A DNA stretch of 64,000 nt from NCBI RefSeq assembly GCF_000176155.1, contig NZ_ACZO01000003.1, positions 49,991 through 113,990 on the forward strand, read 5' to 3'. Source of the DNA: Vibrio metschnikovii CIP 69.14 (GTDB lineage: Bacteria; Pseudomonadota; Gammaproteobacteria; Enterobacterales; Vibrionaceae). Under the pieces are notes generated by a model. The model saw only the letters and a program-made list of their open reading frames with translations, ran no database searches and was not told the origin of the DNA. Every line of letters begins with the position of its first letter. Within the stretch, counting starts at the first letter, position 1. A program made the position numbers and the translations under genes. Positions 9,927-19,217 of the stretch are shown piece by piece.

Positions 9927-10314
9927 TACGATCAAGAGAATTGAAGAGAAATATAAACTTTACAGGACAAAAGGCGCTTCCGAGGAGCTCATTGCCGAGG
10001 CTGAAAGGCAACTCAATTTGAGTTTCCCGGAGGATTACAAAGAATATTTATTAGAGTTTGGAGCAATTTCCTTTGGCTCAACAGAGCTAACGGGGCTTAA
10101 TATTGATAGCTATGCAAATGTTGTCAGCGTCACGTTGAAAGAAGCACAATGGAATAAATCCTTCCCAAAAGGATCTATAGTTCTGGAAAATACTGGTATC
10201 GAAGGGCTATTAATATTGCAGCGGCAGGATGGCGAAGTATACGAATGGCAGAATGGCATCAAGGGAGCCACGTTCAAAAACTTAGAGCTGTTTTTAGAAA
10301 GTAGGCTGAATTAA
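9919..10314 (+). CDS. SUKH (SMI1/KNR4)-family immunity protein
   Basis: This 131-residue protein starts at the ATG overlapping the end of the nuclease gene. The sequence has the SMI1/KNR4 pattern: an N-terminal helix, then ASEELIAEAERQLNLSFPED.K.YLLEFGAISFG, then LTG.NID, and a C-terminal stretch (GIEGLLILQRQDGEVYEW). SUKH proteins are the most common immunity proteins for HNH/LHH-type nuclease toxins, and the overlap with the toxin gene supports cognate pairing. A strong hairpin overlaps its stop codon, so the operon probably ends here. Confidence 0.85.
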   Translation: MRNTIKRIEEKYKLYRTKGASEELIAEAERQLNLSFPEDYKEYLLEFGAISFGSTELTGLNIDSYANVVSVTLKEAQWNKSFPKGSIVLENTGIEGLLILQRQDGEVYEWQNGIKGATFKNLELFLESRLN

Positions 10315-10344
10315 TCAGAGGTTACAATAGCCTCTGATTAATTC
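10308..10344. terminator. Hairpin ending the dynamin/HerA operon
   Basis: A perfect 14-bp inverted repeat (arms 10308-10321 and 10331-10344, GAATTAATCAGAGG with 9-nt loop) overlaps the stop codon of the immunity gene. It has no clear U-tract, so it may be a weak terminator or a 3' end protector. Confidence 0.55.
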
Positions 10345-10519
10345 AATGTATCGTTTGAGAAGAACAAATAACCATACTCTCGCATGGTAACTTGGGTCAC
10401 TTGAACAAGGCTTATAAGTTATGGCTTTTATAGTTAAGAAGACAGGCAGCCTCAACAAGATATCTAAAATATTTAGTTTAGAACCTTCACTTAAACCTAC
10501 TCAGAGCCATATATTTTCT

Positions 10520-10615
10520 GTAAGCGCGTCATAAACACCGCATTCTAATCAACCTCAGCACGCTATACGATCAAATCTCCAACCTCAAGGAGATCTGAAA
10601 TGGCAAAACGACGCA
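10520..10615 (+). mobile_element. IS66-family left-end fragment
   Basis: Positions 10520 to about 10615 match the left terminus and leader of the IS66 element at 29484 almost base for base. The match starts at the terminal GTAAGCGC..CATAAAC and runs to the first codons of tnpA (ATGGCAAAACGACG). It then switches abruptly to IS21 istA sequence, so this is a scar of an IS66 one-ended event or deletion. Confidence 0.8.
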
Positions 10616-11201
10616 CATGCGCCTCTAACCAGTAAGACTTTCCTTGGCTGGGGAAGGCTTCCACATAAGTGTAGTTGGACGCGCCTAAGCTTGCTACGAA
10701 CACTTCTGCTTCGCGCACTTCGCCTGTGTCAGGATTGACTACCTGAAGCCGAGGCCCACAGTAATCGATAAACAGCTTATCACCTGCCACATGGAGCTGA
10801 CGCATACTGCGCTTTTGGGTTTTGAGCCAGCGAGTGAAGTGCTCGCAGAACTGAGTGTAAGCGTAAGCTTTCTCTTGATATTGCTCATGATATTCCTGCC
10901 AGAGCAGCATCTTCGTCATGCCTTTGCGTCTGAGTTCGACAGCGTATTGCGTAAAGTCTGACATCACCTTATCGCGACAGGCTTTCTTGCCGTGATACAA
11001 CACCTGAGTGAGTTCTGTGTCACTGCAACCTTCGGGTAGAGGCCAGCCAAGTTGGCTTTGTTTAAAGCGAGTGAGGAGTTCCGAGATGGTGGACGGCCCG
11101 AGTTTCAGGCAGGAAGCGATGCTGCGGTTTGAGAGACCGCAGTCGTACTTCAGGCGTAATACCTCTTTAATTTTGTTCATTGGAGTTCTCTTTTTAGCCA
11201 T
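10563..11201 (-). pseudogene. IstA transposase of IS21 family, 3'-truncated
   Basis: The 212-codon frame begins with the N-terminal HTH of IstA (KIKEVLRLKYDCGLSNRSIA) and reaches the start of the DDE integrase core (KLFIDYCGPRLQV, first Asp). It ends after about residue 200 where IS66 end sequence takes over; the last dozen codons are read through the IS66 leader. The remaining catalytic residues and the istB helper gene are absent, so it cannot transpose. Confidence 0.85.
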
Positions 11202-11239
11202 GGTCGCTTCCTTACGTTCTTGTTTAAGAAGTAAAGAAT

Positions 11240-11440
11240 AGCGAGTGATTGATTTAAAAGAGAAAAAGGAAGGATTTCGGGCATTCCGATCGCGGTTTTC
11301 GCTATTCCGATCACCGATTTCGGAGTTAGGCTAAAAGTGATCGGATAATCGCTGAATCAGCGATCGGTTTAAACCGAAATGGGTGATCGGATAATCCCGA
11401 AATGACTGATCGGAATGCTCCGAAATATGCACTCACTCTT
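11240..11440. repeat. IS21-type terminal repeats upstream of istA
   Basis: At 11279-11430 lies a cluster of short direct and inverted repeats built on GATCGGAAT / ATTCCGATC and CCGAAAT / ATTTCGG. These are the multiple terminal transposase-binding sites found at IS21-family left ends. The outer end of the element is not sharply visible. Confidence 0.6.
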
Positions 11441-11550
11441 GTCGGTGGAGTCAATGCCGATTTTAATTATTGCCTTTATATTCATTGGCATAAAGTTTGT
11501 TCGTTCAACTAACTATGACTATTGGCTTAAAAAAGCATAAATTTCTTCAT

Positions 11551-11670
11551 AAAGGTAAAGCTTATTATGAAGACTCTGGTCAATTTGATGGTTTTTACAT
11601 AGCATTTGAGCTCGCGAAAACTACAATTATGCTTTTGTGTCAAAATCGCTTGTGGTTACTTTCATGAATG
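11551..11670 (+). pseudogene. Degenerate Blc-type lipocalin fragment
   Basis: The segment is similar to the 3' half of the lipocalin pseudogene at 37391-37906. Both contain AAGGTAAAGCTTATT, a GGTTTTTAC/GGTTCCTAC stretch, GAAAACTACA and TATGCTTTTGTGTCA or near variants. There are deletions and a frameshift relative to that copy, so only a decayed trace remains. Confidence 0.5.
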
Positions 11671-11894
11671 CTGACAAAAGTTTTGCTCTAATATTGAAGG
11701 GCGAGGCTTGGGTACAGAATGTCTGATTTGCGTTCAGTCGTAATAAATACCGTACCAACATTTCAAGCAAGATAACCAACGTGTGACATTTTTACTATAT
11801 GTTGGTTTTTTGTGAATACAGAGTTGTGCACTTAGTTGGTAGTGGCCTCCTCCCCTAAAACGAAGATTTTTTTGCCGATTTTGGTAAAAATCTA

Positions 11895-11928
11895 ATAGTG
11901 TTATATAATTATATTTATATAACACTAT
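11895..11928. promoter_or_regulatory. Perfect 14-bp inverted repeat before recombinase gene
   Basis: ATAGTGTTATATAA (11895-11908) and its exact reverse complement (11915-11928) are separated by 6 AT-rich bases, 15 bp upstream of the recombinase ATG at 11944. The position suggests an operator or a recombinase binding site rather than a terminator. Confidence 0.5.
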
Positions 11929-11943
11929 CGGGCACGGTTTATC

Positions 11944-13098
11944 ATGGCGGACTCCTCTAAACAGATAGTAAAACTGCAAAGCCAAGTGACACTGTCACAA
12001 TTAAAATCTCAAGAAGATGTCGGTAACAAGTGGCAAGAAAGTAAAAGAAAACTAAAAAGATTTAAGGTTGAGTTTCCAGATCTATCGAAGAGTTTTGATC
12101 CAGACTGGCATGAATTACCGAAAGCACTATTTAACTTGAAAAGCTTCGACGAAGATAGAGGCGGTTACAGTATTAATACTTTAAGGATGCTTTCTTTTGT
12201 TGTTGGGAAGTGGGACAAATATTGCAAAAATGCATCGGTTTACAGTTTTCCAATCAGTGAGCACATCTTTCTAAATTGGCTCAAGGAACTAAAGTTAAAT
12301 TTAGATATAAAAATTAATACCTTGAAGCAATATCGAGCCCAGATTAGTTTGTTTCTTAACATTATGGGGGCTCAAGATGTCACTAAAAAACCTATTGTAA
12401 AAAACTTTTTCAATTCTTTAGCGAAAGATGAAGTTGAATTAACCGGGTCTCAATTAATCGAGCTACAAGCTAAACCTTTTAGAAAGCATCATTTGACATC
12501 ACTTATGTCAATATGGAGTAATGAGCAAAACGTAATCCAATACCGAGATCTAACGGTTTTAACCGTGGCCTATGGAACAATGTTAAGAGAAGCAGAAATA
12601 GGTGCCATTAGAAAAAAACACATCAAAATATTAACCAATGGTGATGTAAATATTGAGCGTGTTACATCAAAAACGTCAATTAACCCAGAACCGAAACGCT
12701 TAACGGGAAAGTTTTCTTTCATCTTAAGACGTTATTTAGAACTATATTGTCATAGCTTAGATGACGACAACTATATCTTCAGCTGGTTAACTAAAAACGG
12801 CTTAAGACCCGTTGAATATAGAGAAACACCTATGTCAGGTATGACAATTGATAGAATTTATCGCCGTGCACACGATGCGCTGGGTGAAAGATGTGACGGC
12901 GTCACTTTTGGGGCTGTACAAAGAAAGAAATGGAGCGGTCATTCGAGTCGAGTAGGCGCTTTACAAGATGGTTATTTGGCGGGAATGAATTTAACTCAAT
13001 TGATCCAGCTAGGGGACTGGAAAAGCAATGAAATGGTCTTGCGCTATTTAAGAGGTTTAAATAATGATCAGAGCCCTAACTTACTCTTGCAAGATTGA
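11944..13098 (+). CDS. Tyrosine recombinase / integrase
   Basis: A 384-residue tyrosine recombinase. A SAM-like core-binding domain spans about residues 85-160. The catalytic domain follows with box I arginine (AYGTMLREAEIGAI, about 205-218), HSSRVGALQDGY (the H..R pair, about 338-350) and GDWKSNEMVLRYLRG (the W and catalytic Y, about 358-372). This R-H-R-W-Y set is complete, so the enzyme looks active. It is not beside a recognisable attachment site or tRNA; a palindrome lies just upstream. It probably belonged to a mobile island whose other genes are gone or scattered here. Confidence 0.85.
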   Translation: MADSSKQIVKLQSQVTLSQLKSQEDVGNKWQESKRKLKRFKVEFPDLSKSFDPDWHELPKALFNLKSFDEDRGGYSINTLRMLSFVVGKWDKYCKNASVYSFPISEHIFLNWLKELKLNLDIKINTLKQYRAQISLFLNIMGAQDVTKKPIVKNFFNSLAKDEVELTGSQLIELQAKPFRKHHLTSLMSIWSNEQNVIQYRDLTVLTVAYGTMLREAEIGAIRKKHIKILTNGDVNIERVTSKTSINPEPKRLTGKFSFILRRYLELYCHSLDDDNYIFSWLTKNGLRPVEYRETPMSGMTIDRIYRRAHDALGERCDGVTFGAVQRKKWSGHSSRVGALQDGYLAGMNLTQLIQLGDWKSNEMVLRYLRGLNNDQSPNLLLQD

Positions 13099-13230
13099 GT
13101 AAAAAGGATGCATGAGTTGATGAGATAATAACTATATTTAAATAAACGAGTTATAGTGCATCAGGGCGCGTTAAGTTGATTTCGAGGTAGTTTTACCAAA
13201 TTTCGTGACTACTCACCGCCTCTATCTTAG

Positions 13231-13447
13231 CTAATGTTCGATAGCATCGAGAGTTCGAGAAACTTTGTGTTGAAAATCAGCACAAGCATTAGCTACTTTT
13301 TCATATCACTTGGCTACGAGCCGGCAATCTAGCTTTCGCTCTATTTTCAATGTCTTTTGCTTTTCTAGATAGCTGACGCAGCTTACGCCTGAGGTTCTTC
13401 TCAGCGTGTTTTACAAATCTTGGATTAGCTATATTTCTGACCTTTGG
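13231..13447 (-). pseudogene. TnpB (IS200/IS605 OrfB) fragment
   Basis: On the minus strand, frames joined by a frameshift read ANPRFVKHAEKNLRRKLR..LSRKAKDIENRAKAR and then EKVANACADFQHKVSRTL. This is the central helical region of TnpB proteins between the first RuvC motif and the ESL motif. The fragment is cut by the IS903-type element at 13448. It differs in sequence from the intact TnpB at 51063-52166. Confidence 0.6.
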
Positions 13448-14501
13448 GGCTTTGTTGCGTAATTCGAGGGAACTAAATCAGAAGGTTGCGATCTGATCGG
13501 CTAAGTAAGTTAATCATCCTAGTCTCATGCCGAAACCTCGCTACAAAACAACGAACTGGAAACAGTACAACAAAGCCTTAATCAACCGCGGTTCACTCAC
13601 TTTCTGGATTGATGAAGAAGCCATTCGCCAGTGGAAGCAGAGCAAACAAAATAAACGAGGTAGACCTCGTCAGTTCAGCGACTTAGCCATTACTACTGCG
13701 CTTATGGTGAAACGAGTTTTCTCAATGCCGTTGAGAGCATTGCAAGGGTTTATCGATTCTGTTTTTTCATTGGCTAACGTCCCTATAGTCTGCCCACATT
13801 ACAGTTGTATCAGTCGAAGAGCTAAGCAAGTCGAGGTTTCATTTAAACCAAAGAGTAGAGGCGCAATACAGCATCTAGCTATTGATGCAACAGGTCTCAA
13901 GGTTTATGGCGAAGGTGAATGGAAGGTCAAGAAGCATGGTACTGACGGGAAGCGTAGAGTCTGGAGAAAGTTGCATTTAGCGGTAGACACCAGCACTCAC
14001 GAAATCGTCGCGGCAGAACTGAGTTTATCTAATGTTACCGATGCAGAAGTCCTCCCTAACTTGCTCAAGCAAACCCGCCGAAGAATTATCGAGATATCTG
14101 GCGATGGCGCTTATGACACAAGGGATTGCTACGATGCCATACGGTTCAAGCGAGCTGTTCCACTCATCCCTCCAAGAGAAGGGGCAGCCTTCTGGGAGAA
14201 TGGTCACCCTAGGAATTTAGCGGTAGGTTGCCAGAAGCTCTACGGCTCCAACAATAAGTGGAAAAAGCGGTACGGCTATCATCAACGCTCACTATCAGAG
14301 ACAGCAATGTATCGAGTGAAGCAGTTGTTAGGTGGGCGATTAAGTCTGAGAAACTACAATGCTCAGGTTGGTGAAACTTACGCGATGATTAAAGCGCTGA
14401 ACAAACTTACAGGGCTTGGTATGCCAGAAACTCAGTGTATTGTATAAGAATCAACCAATTGCAGGCAGTTTAGTTCTCTGACCGAATTACGCAACAAAGC
14501 C
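13448..14501 (+). mobile_element. IS5-family element, IS903 group, copy 1 (intact)
   Basis: The element is bounded by inverted repeats GGCTTTGTTGCGTAATTC (13448-13465) and its complement (14484-14501), the typical IS903-type ends. It is 1054 bp with a single full-length transposase gene. The 9-bp flanks (GACCTTTGG and GCATAAACG) do not match, so one side was exchanged by recombination or deletion after insertion. Confidence 0.88.
13527..14447 (+). CDS. IS5-family (IS903 group) transposase
   Basis: A 306-residue DDE transposase of full length for the group (IS903 about 307). The N-terminal YKTTNWKQYNKALINRGS, central HLAIDATGLKVYGEGEWKVKK (first Asp), ISGDGAYDTRDCYDA (second Asp) and C-terminal RRSIAETAMYRVKQL-like motif with its Glu (RSLSETAMYRVKQL) are all present. 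No frameshift is visible, so it may be the source for the damaged copies at 20766, 35642 and 36695. Confidence 0.9.
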   Translation: MPKPRYKTTNWKQYNKALINRGSLTFWIDEEAIRQWKQSKQNKRGRPRQFSDLAITTALMVKRVFSMPLRALQGFIDSVFSLANVPIVCPHYSCISRRAKQVEVSFKPKSRGAIQHLAIDATGLKVYGEGEWKVKKHGTDGKRRVWRKLHLAVDTSTHEIVAAELSLSNVTDAEVLPNLLKQTRRRIIEISGDGAYDTRDCYDAIRFKRAVPLIPPREGAAFWENGHPRNLAVGCQKLYGSNNKWKKRYGYHQRSLSETAMYRVKQLLGGRLSLRNYNAQVGETYAMIKALNKLTGLGMPETQCIV

Positions 14502-14742
14502 GCATAAACGTAACAAATTTAGTATGCAACTTTATTACTCATCGATTTTTATTTTGTGTACATAATCAATTAGTATCAAATTTACCAAAAATTGATAATT
14601 CGTGTCACGATATAGATTCGGTACAACAGAATCGCTTGGTGATCACAAGTCTAAGCAGGTCTCTGTAACAAATAAATCCATGTTAGGGAGTTATTAAATT
14701 AGAATCTGACGAGTTGAATCCCTACCTTTTCACAGACAAGAA

Positions 14743-14762
14743 GAGCCCTACGATGAGGGCTC
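14743..14762 (-). terminator. Rho-independent terminator of the chemoreceptor gene
   Basis: Stem GAGCCCT/AGGGCTC with a 6-nt loop lies 25 bp downstream of the chemoreceptor stop. On the minus strand it is followed by TTCTTGT, a modest U-rich tail. Confidence 0.65.
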
Positions 14763-14786
14763 GTAGTCGTTAAGTGTCAGTCCCTA

Positions 14787-16259
14787 TTAGTACTTAAAGC
14801 GACTTATCTGATTCGACAAGTCACCAGTGTGATGAGAAATCTCATCAGCTAGAGTTTGCAAGTTAGAGTTAACTGCCTCTAGTTCACCTGCGCTAACATC
14901 AAGCTGGTTTATATCTTCTGTAATGTTTGCACTTACGTTTGATTGCTCTTCACAAGCAGAGGCCACAGAGTGAACCATGCCATTGATTGAAGATACTGAC
15001 TCAATAATCACACCAAGCGCAGACTCGATTTCATCTGAACTTTGTTTAGTTTTCTCAATTAATTCTTTTGATTCTTGAGTCGCTTCGAAAGACGCTTTGG
15101 TTTCGCTCTGCAGACGTTCAATGATGGACTCAATCTCATTAGTCGATTCATGCGTTTTAGAGGCAAGGGCACGCACTTCATCGGCAACAACCGCAAAACC
15201 ACGACCACTTTCACCAGCACGTGCGGCTTCAATAGCGGCGTTCAATGCCAGTAGGTTAGTCTGCTCTGCAATTGCTTTGATTACTTCTATCACGCGACCT
15301 ATGTCTTCACTACTAATGTTAAGTGAGTTAGCACACTCTGCAGCACTTTCTAAGCTGCTAACAAGCTGATCGATATTTTGAGCGTTAAGCTTGATAGTCT
15401 CGCCACTCTTATGACTAAGATCTAGCGCTTCGTTAGTTTTCGAAAGTGTGCTGTCCGTGTTTGAAGCAATCTCTTTGATAGCCAAGTTGAATTGCTCAAT
15501 CTTGCTTAGGCTCTCGTGGGTTAGAGCTGATTGAAGCTGAGTCTTCTGGTTCATCTCATCTCGCAGGCGGCTGATCTCTTGACCGTTAGTACTAAGCTCT
15601 GCGGTTGTTTGTGCCGTATCTACGATGATTGATTGTACCGTTTTAACAAATTTGTTGAACGCGTTAGCCAGTTCCGCAACTTCATCATCACCTTGAGCTT
15701 TTACACGTGACGTTAGGTCACCACCACCTGCTGCAATATCATTCATTCGATCAGACATCAGTTTAATTGGTGTTACTACGCCTTTATCTAGTACAAAGCC
15801 GATTAGCAAAATATTTACGACAACGATCGCAAAGATAATCGCTGACGAAGTCTTAGTCATGTTAGCTAGTTCGTGTCGTTCCGCGGCTCGGTTATAACCA
15901 ATTTCTACTTCACCAACAGGCAGGTTATCCCACGTGATTTTGATGTTAGCGCGAGATTCAATTTCACGTAGGTTAACTTGAGCCAATGCCTTTCCGTTCT
16001 GATCATTAACCTTAATTGAAGATATCAGTGATTTTTGCGCGTAGGCATCAATGATATTGTGAATCAATGATTTGTCATAAACGTAAACAGGCTCTTGCAG
16101 AATGACCGCTAATTCACTTTCCATTGCTTGAATGGTCTGTTGTGTTTTCAACTCAATCGAGCTTTTATTGATAAAATACTGTGTTGGTAGTGCGATTGCA
16201 GACACTATAGCCATGACGACAGTAACTAGCACCATTATTTTTTTTGTAAGTTTATTCAT
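14787..16259 (-). CDS. Methyl-accepting chemotaxis protein
   Basis: A 490-residue chemoreceptor. TM1 is at about residues 8-28 and a small periplasmic sensor at about 30-135. TM2 follows at about 137-157, then HAMP (about 158-212, with [21 protein letters not shown]). The cytoplasmic signalling domain has the conserved tip [19 protein letters not shown]. The sensor is short, so ligand detection may be indirect. The gene lies 11 bp downstream of a periplasmic binding protein gene on the same strand, implying an operon in which the binding protein presents the ligand. Confidence 0.93.
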   Translation of the reverse strand: MNKLTKKIMVLVTVVMAIVSAIALPTQYFINKSSIELKTQQTIQAMESELAVILQEPVYVYDKSLIHNIIDAYAQKSLISSIKVNDQNGKALAQVNLREIESRANIKITWDNLPVGEVEIGYNRAAERHELANMTKTSSAIIFAIVVVNILLIGFVLDKGVVTPIKLMSDRMNDIAAGGGDLTSRVKAQGDDEVAELANAFNKFVKTVQSIIVDTAQTTAELSTNGQEISRLRDEMNQKTQLQSALTHESLSKIEQFNLAIKEIASNTDSTLSKTNEALDLSHKSGETIKLNAQNIDQLVSSLESAAECANSLNISSEDIGRVIEVIKAIAEQTNLLALNAAIEAARAGESGRGFAVVADEVRALASKTHESTNEIESIIERLQSETKASFEATQESKELIEKTKQSSDEIESALGVIIESVSSINGMVHSVASACEEQSNVSANITEDINQLDVSAGELEAVNSNLQTLADEISHHTGDLSNQISRFKY

Positions 16260-16270
16260 ATTTAACTCAA

Positions 16271-17128
16271 CTATGGCTGAAGTGGGTTATAGAAGAATCG
16301 CTCCGGAATCGAACGAGTTTCACCTGTTAAGTAAGGATTTTCAAGATCGATAATCACTCTGTTCTTGAGATTAGCTTGAGATAGCACAGCTTTAATTTCA
16401 GAGTCGTTAAAGAACATTTCGTCGTACAAGCCTTCATCGAAAATTTCAGTCATAATTTCAAGCAAGTGCTCAGCGAGATCTGGGTTACTCTTGCTGACAA
16501 ACAACATATATGGCATGCGGTAACGCAGCATGATGTGGGAATCAACAGTGAGTGGTAGTTCAGGATGAGAGGCAACCTCAGCAAACGGCTCCATTACGCC
16601 TCGAGCGAAAAAGTGGCAGCGGTTTCCTGCAAGCATCATTTCAAATATGTTTGGATACTTAAGCGATTTCGCGGTGACTAATCCGTTTGCATCCAAGATG
16701 TGAGTATCTGGCCAAGTTTTACCTGTACAGATCTTAAAGCGCATTAAATCGGCTTTGGATTGAACACTAGATAGCAGTTGGCTGTCTTTTTGGTGGATCA
16801 AACCTATACGCATTCCAAGCAATCCGCGAAAAATCGGAAAACGCACAGGAATGAATCTCTTTTCAAGATCTGTACTGGTTGCAGTCCATACTATATCAAG
16901 CTTTCCAGACTCAAGGTCAGATAGAACTCGAGTGGCTGCAGGCTCACCAGTTTTGGCATAAATATATTCGATGCCGTCAAATCGTTCTGAGCGTTTAACG
17001 ACTTCCTTGACTAAAGTAAGGTGCAGCTTTTTATCATCAGGTCTACCTGCCACTTTTAAAGGTGCAGCAGAAGCAATTGATGACAAAGAAGCTAGCAAGA
17101 CCAAAGCAATCGATTGTTGAAGCTTCAT
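16271..17128 (-). CDS. Periplasmic solute-binding protein (SBP_bac_3-like)
   Basis: A 285-residue protein with a clear signal peptide ([21 protein letters not shown]) and a two-lobe binding-protein pattern: [21 protein letters not shown] at the first lobe and [17 protein letters not shown] in the hinge region. No permease or ATPase genes are adjacent; the only partner is the chemoreceptor downstream. It therefore probably acts as a sensing adaptor rather than in uptake. The ligand cannot be told from sequence. Confidence 0.85.
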   Translation of the reverse strand: MKLQQSIALVLLASLSSIASAAPLKVAGRPDDKKLHLTLVKEVVKRSERFDGIEYIYAKTGEPAATRVLSDLESGKLDIVWTATSTDLEKRFIPVRFPIFRGLLGMRIGLIHQKDSQLLSSVQSKADLMRFKICTGKTWPDTHILDANGLVTAKSLKYPNIFEMMLAGNRCHFFARGVMEPFAEVASHPELPLTVDSHIMLRYRMPYMLFVSKSNPDLAEHLLEIMTEIFDEGLYDEMFFNDSEIKAVLSQANLKNRVIIDLENPYLTGETRSIPERFFYNPLQP

Positions 17129-17265
17129 ATATCCTCGTTACTAAATATCTTATCTTGTTGGTATTTATCGGCGGTTATATCATTTACTTGAGTAGAAGTT
17201 TATTCTAATCGACGTATTCGCTAAAAAGGGTCATAAGGCCAAAAGTAAACATTTCATTGGGATCA

Positions 17266-17445
17266 TGCGCAGGGTGAGATTGCGAACACTTTTTAACCAA
17301 ACTCATGATCGATTTGACGATCACATTTAGTTGTGATCATATACTCCCTTTTTAGGGAGAGCACTATGTACATTGACCACTTCAAAGAACATTTTCAAAC
17401 GATTATCGACCAACGCCAAGGTGCAAAGGTTACATATTGCCTGTT
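17266..17445 (+). mobile_element. ISAs1-family 5' remnant
   Basis: A frame starting at 17366 reads MYIDHFKEHFQTIIDQRQG followed by AKVTYCLF, the N-terminus of ISAs1-family (H-repeat) transposases, then stops matching at about 17445 where mscS sequence begins. The upstream 100 bp contains a possible terminus at CAGGGTGAGA (about 17270) and a leader. Everything else of the element is gone. The outer boundary is uncertain. Confidence 0.6.
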
Positions 17446-18155
17446 TTATCCGTTGGACACCAGGCGCGAAGTTGGAGGTTCACTGAACTGTCAGCCAGCA
17501 TGTGGACAATCACTTGAGGCTCAGGATCTTTAAGAATGTGTGGCTGAGATAATGCCAGTTCTTTAAGCACATTCAATCCGACCTCGACTGAATCTTGGTA
17601 AGAGATGCAAACCGTGATATCCATACGACGTTTGCTGTTTCGACTAAAATTACGGATAGTTGAATTCCAAACGGCACTGTTCGGGCTGGAAATGTAGAGG
17701 CCATCCGCCGTCTTGAACACAGAAGTGAATAGGCCAATATCGACCACGCGACCAGAGTAGCTTCCGAATTCAACGAACTCGCCTTTTTTGATCGGTTTCA
17801 GAAATAAAATCATGATACCTGCGGCAATGTTGCTCAGTGTGTCTTTCAGAGCAAGGCCAATAGCTAAACCCGCAGCACCGACTAAGGCAACCAAGCTGGC
17901 GGTATTCACACCAAAGAGGTCTAAAACGATGACCAACGCGACTAAATAAACCGCATAAGAAGCCACTTGAGAAAGCAAGCGAGCGATAATTTCATCCCTA
18001 CCGCTAATTTTCTCTGTCGCTTTAAATACCCCGTGATTGACGAGCTTAGATATCACAGAAGCCAAGATAAAAATAAAAATCGTCAAGAGTGCATTTTGCA
18101 AGATCTGCATAATAAGCGCCTGATGCGTATCGTAAAAACCCGTGATATGTTCCAT
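17430..18155 (-). pseudogene. MscS-family mechanosensitive channel, 3'-truncated
   Basis: The 241-codon frame has three N-terminal hydrophobic segments, the glycine/alanine-rich pore helix (VALVGAAGLAIGLALKDTLSNIAAG) and the beta domain (FVEFGSYSGRVVDIGLFTSVF). It stops at LRAWCPTDKTGNM. The last few codons come from the ISAs1 remnant, so roughly 40 C-terminal residues found in small MscS proteins are missing. The lost part is the lower cytoplasmic cage, so function is doubtful. It lies downstream of the CaCA exchanger on the same strand. Confidence 0.75.
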
Positions 18156-18236
18156 GGTTACTCCTCTATCTCTTTTTGTACGGATTGATAATGGTTACTA
18201 CGTGAATCAATAAGTTCACCGTTCAGTATTTGTCTA

Positions 18237-19205
18237 TTACAGCGCTCCATAGATGAGATAACCGTTGTACCCCAAATAACACAACAACAGAACAGCGCCT
18301 TCACTGCGAGAAATCGTCTGTGATTTGCCAAAACGAGCGGCGGTCAACAGCAGTAATCCCGTGACAAAAAGCATCGATGTCCAGTCACGCCAGAAGACTT
18401 CAGCACCAATATTGGCAATAGGTTCAATGGTACCAGCAATACCGATGACGGCTAAGGAGTTAAACATATTTGAGCCGACCACATTACCCACAGCTATATC
18501 ATGCTCGCCTTTACGAGCTGCCACGATGGATGCTGCTAATTCGGGTAAGGACGTTCCTAAGGCAACAATAGTTAGGCCAATCAATAAATCGCTGACACCG
18601 AGTTGTTGTGCGATTTCCACCGCTCCCCACACCAAAATACGCGAGCTGATAATCAGTAACACTAACCCTGTAATCAGCCAGAAAATGGATGACTTCAGTG
18701 ACATACTTTGTCTAGACAGTTCGTCGTCCATCTCTTGTTCTAAGTGGTCTCCCTTTGAGCGTAAGACGCTCCAGATTGACCAACCAATCAAAAGCATGAA
18801 TCCACCAATCAACGCCCAGGCTTCTAATGTGCTGATATGGTGATCCCACAGCATTGCGCCAATGACAAGCGTGACGACCAAAAGAATGGGAAGTTCTTTA
18901 CGGATGATGCTTGAATGCACAGCAATCGGTGCAATGATCGCGGTTACACCGAGTATTAAGGTAATGTTGACAATGTTCGAACCGACGGCATTTCCAAGCG
19001 CCAGAGCAGGATTGCCATCCATAGCCGCCATAGCCGAAACCACCATTTCAGGTGCCGATGTACCGAATCCGACGACCAGCATACCAATCAATAAAGGTGG
19101 CATTCCTGCGTAGTTGGCACTAGCGGCTGCTCCTTCAACAAATTTATCTGCACTCCAGACAAGCAGTGCAAAGCCAGCGATAATCGCGAGTGAAGCTAAT
19201 AGCAT
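18237..19205 (-). CDS. CaCA-family Na+/Ca2+ exchanger (YrbG-like)
   Basis: A 322-residue membrane protein with ten or so hydrophobic segments and the two inverted alpha-repeats of the CaCA superfamily. Repeat 1 is around GFGTSAPEMVVSA with GNAVGSNIVN; repeat 2 is around ALGTSLPELAAS with GNVVGSNMFN. It follows the UppP gene by 12 bp and should be cotranscribed with it. The manganese riboswitch predicted at the head of this operon suggests this exchanger may export Mn2+, since the family includes divalent-cation exporters. That role is inference. Confidence 0.9.
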   Translation of the reverse strand: MLLASLAIIAGFALLVWSADKFVEGAAASANYAGMPPLLIGMLVVGFGTSAPEMVVSAMAAMDGNPALALGNAVGSNIVNITLILGVTAIIAPIAVHSSIIRKELPILLVVTLVIGAMLWDHHISTLEAWALIGGFMLLIGWSIWSVLRSKGDHLEQEMDDELSRQSMSLKSSIFWLITGLVLLIISSRILVWGAVEIAQQLGVSDLLIGLTIVALGTSLPELAASIVAARKGEHDIAVGNVVGSNMFNSLAVIGIAGTIEPIANIGAEVFWRDWTSMLFVTGLLLLTAARFGKSQTISRSEGAVLLLCYLGYNGYLIYGAL

Positions 19206-19217
19206 GTTTAATCCCTA

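Noticed and set aside
11240..11440. CRISPR-like or tandem repeat array at GATCGG units
   Set aside because: The units fit IS21 terminal repeats upstream of istA and are mixed direct/inverted.
11944..13098. Integron integrase
   Set aside because: The extra helix typical of IntI proteins between boxes was not recognised, and no attI or cassettes adjoin it.
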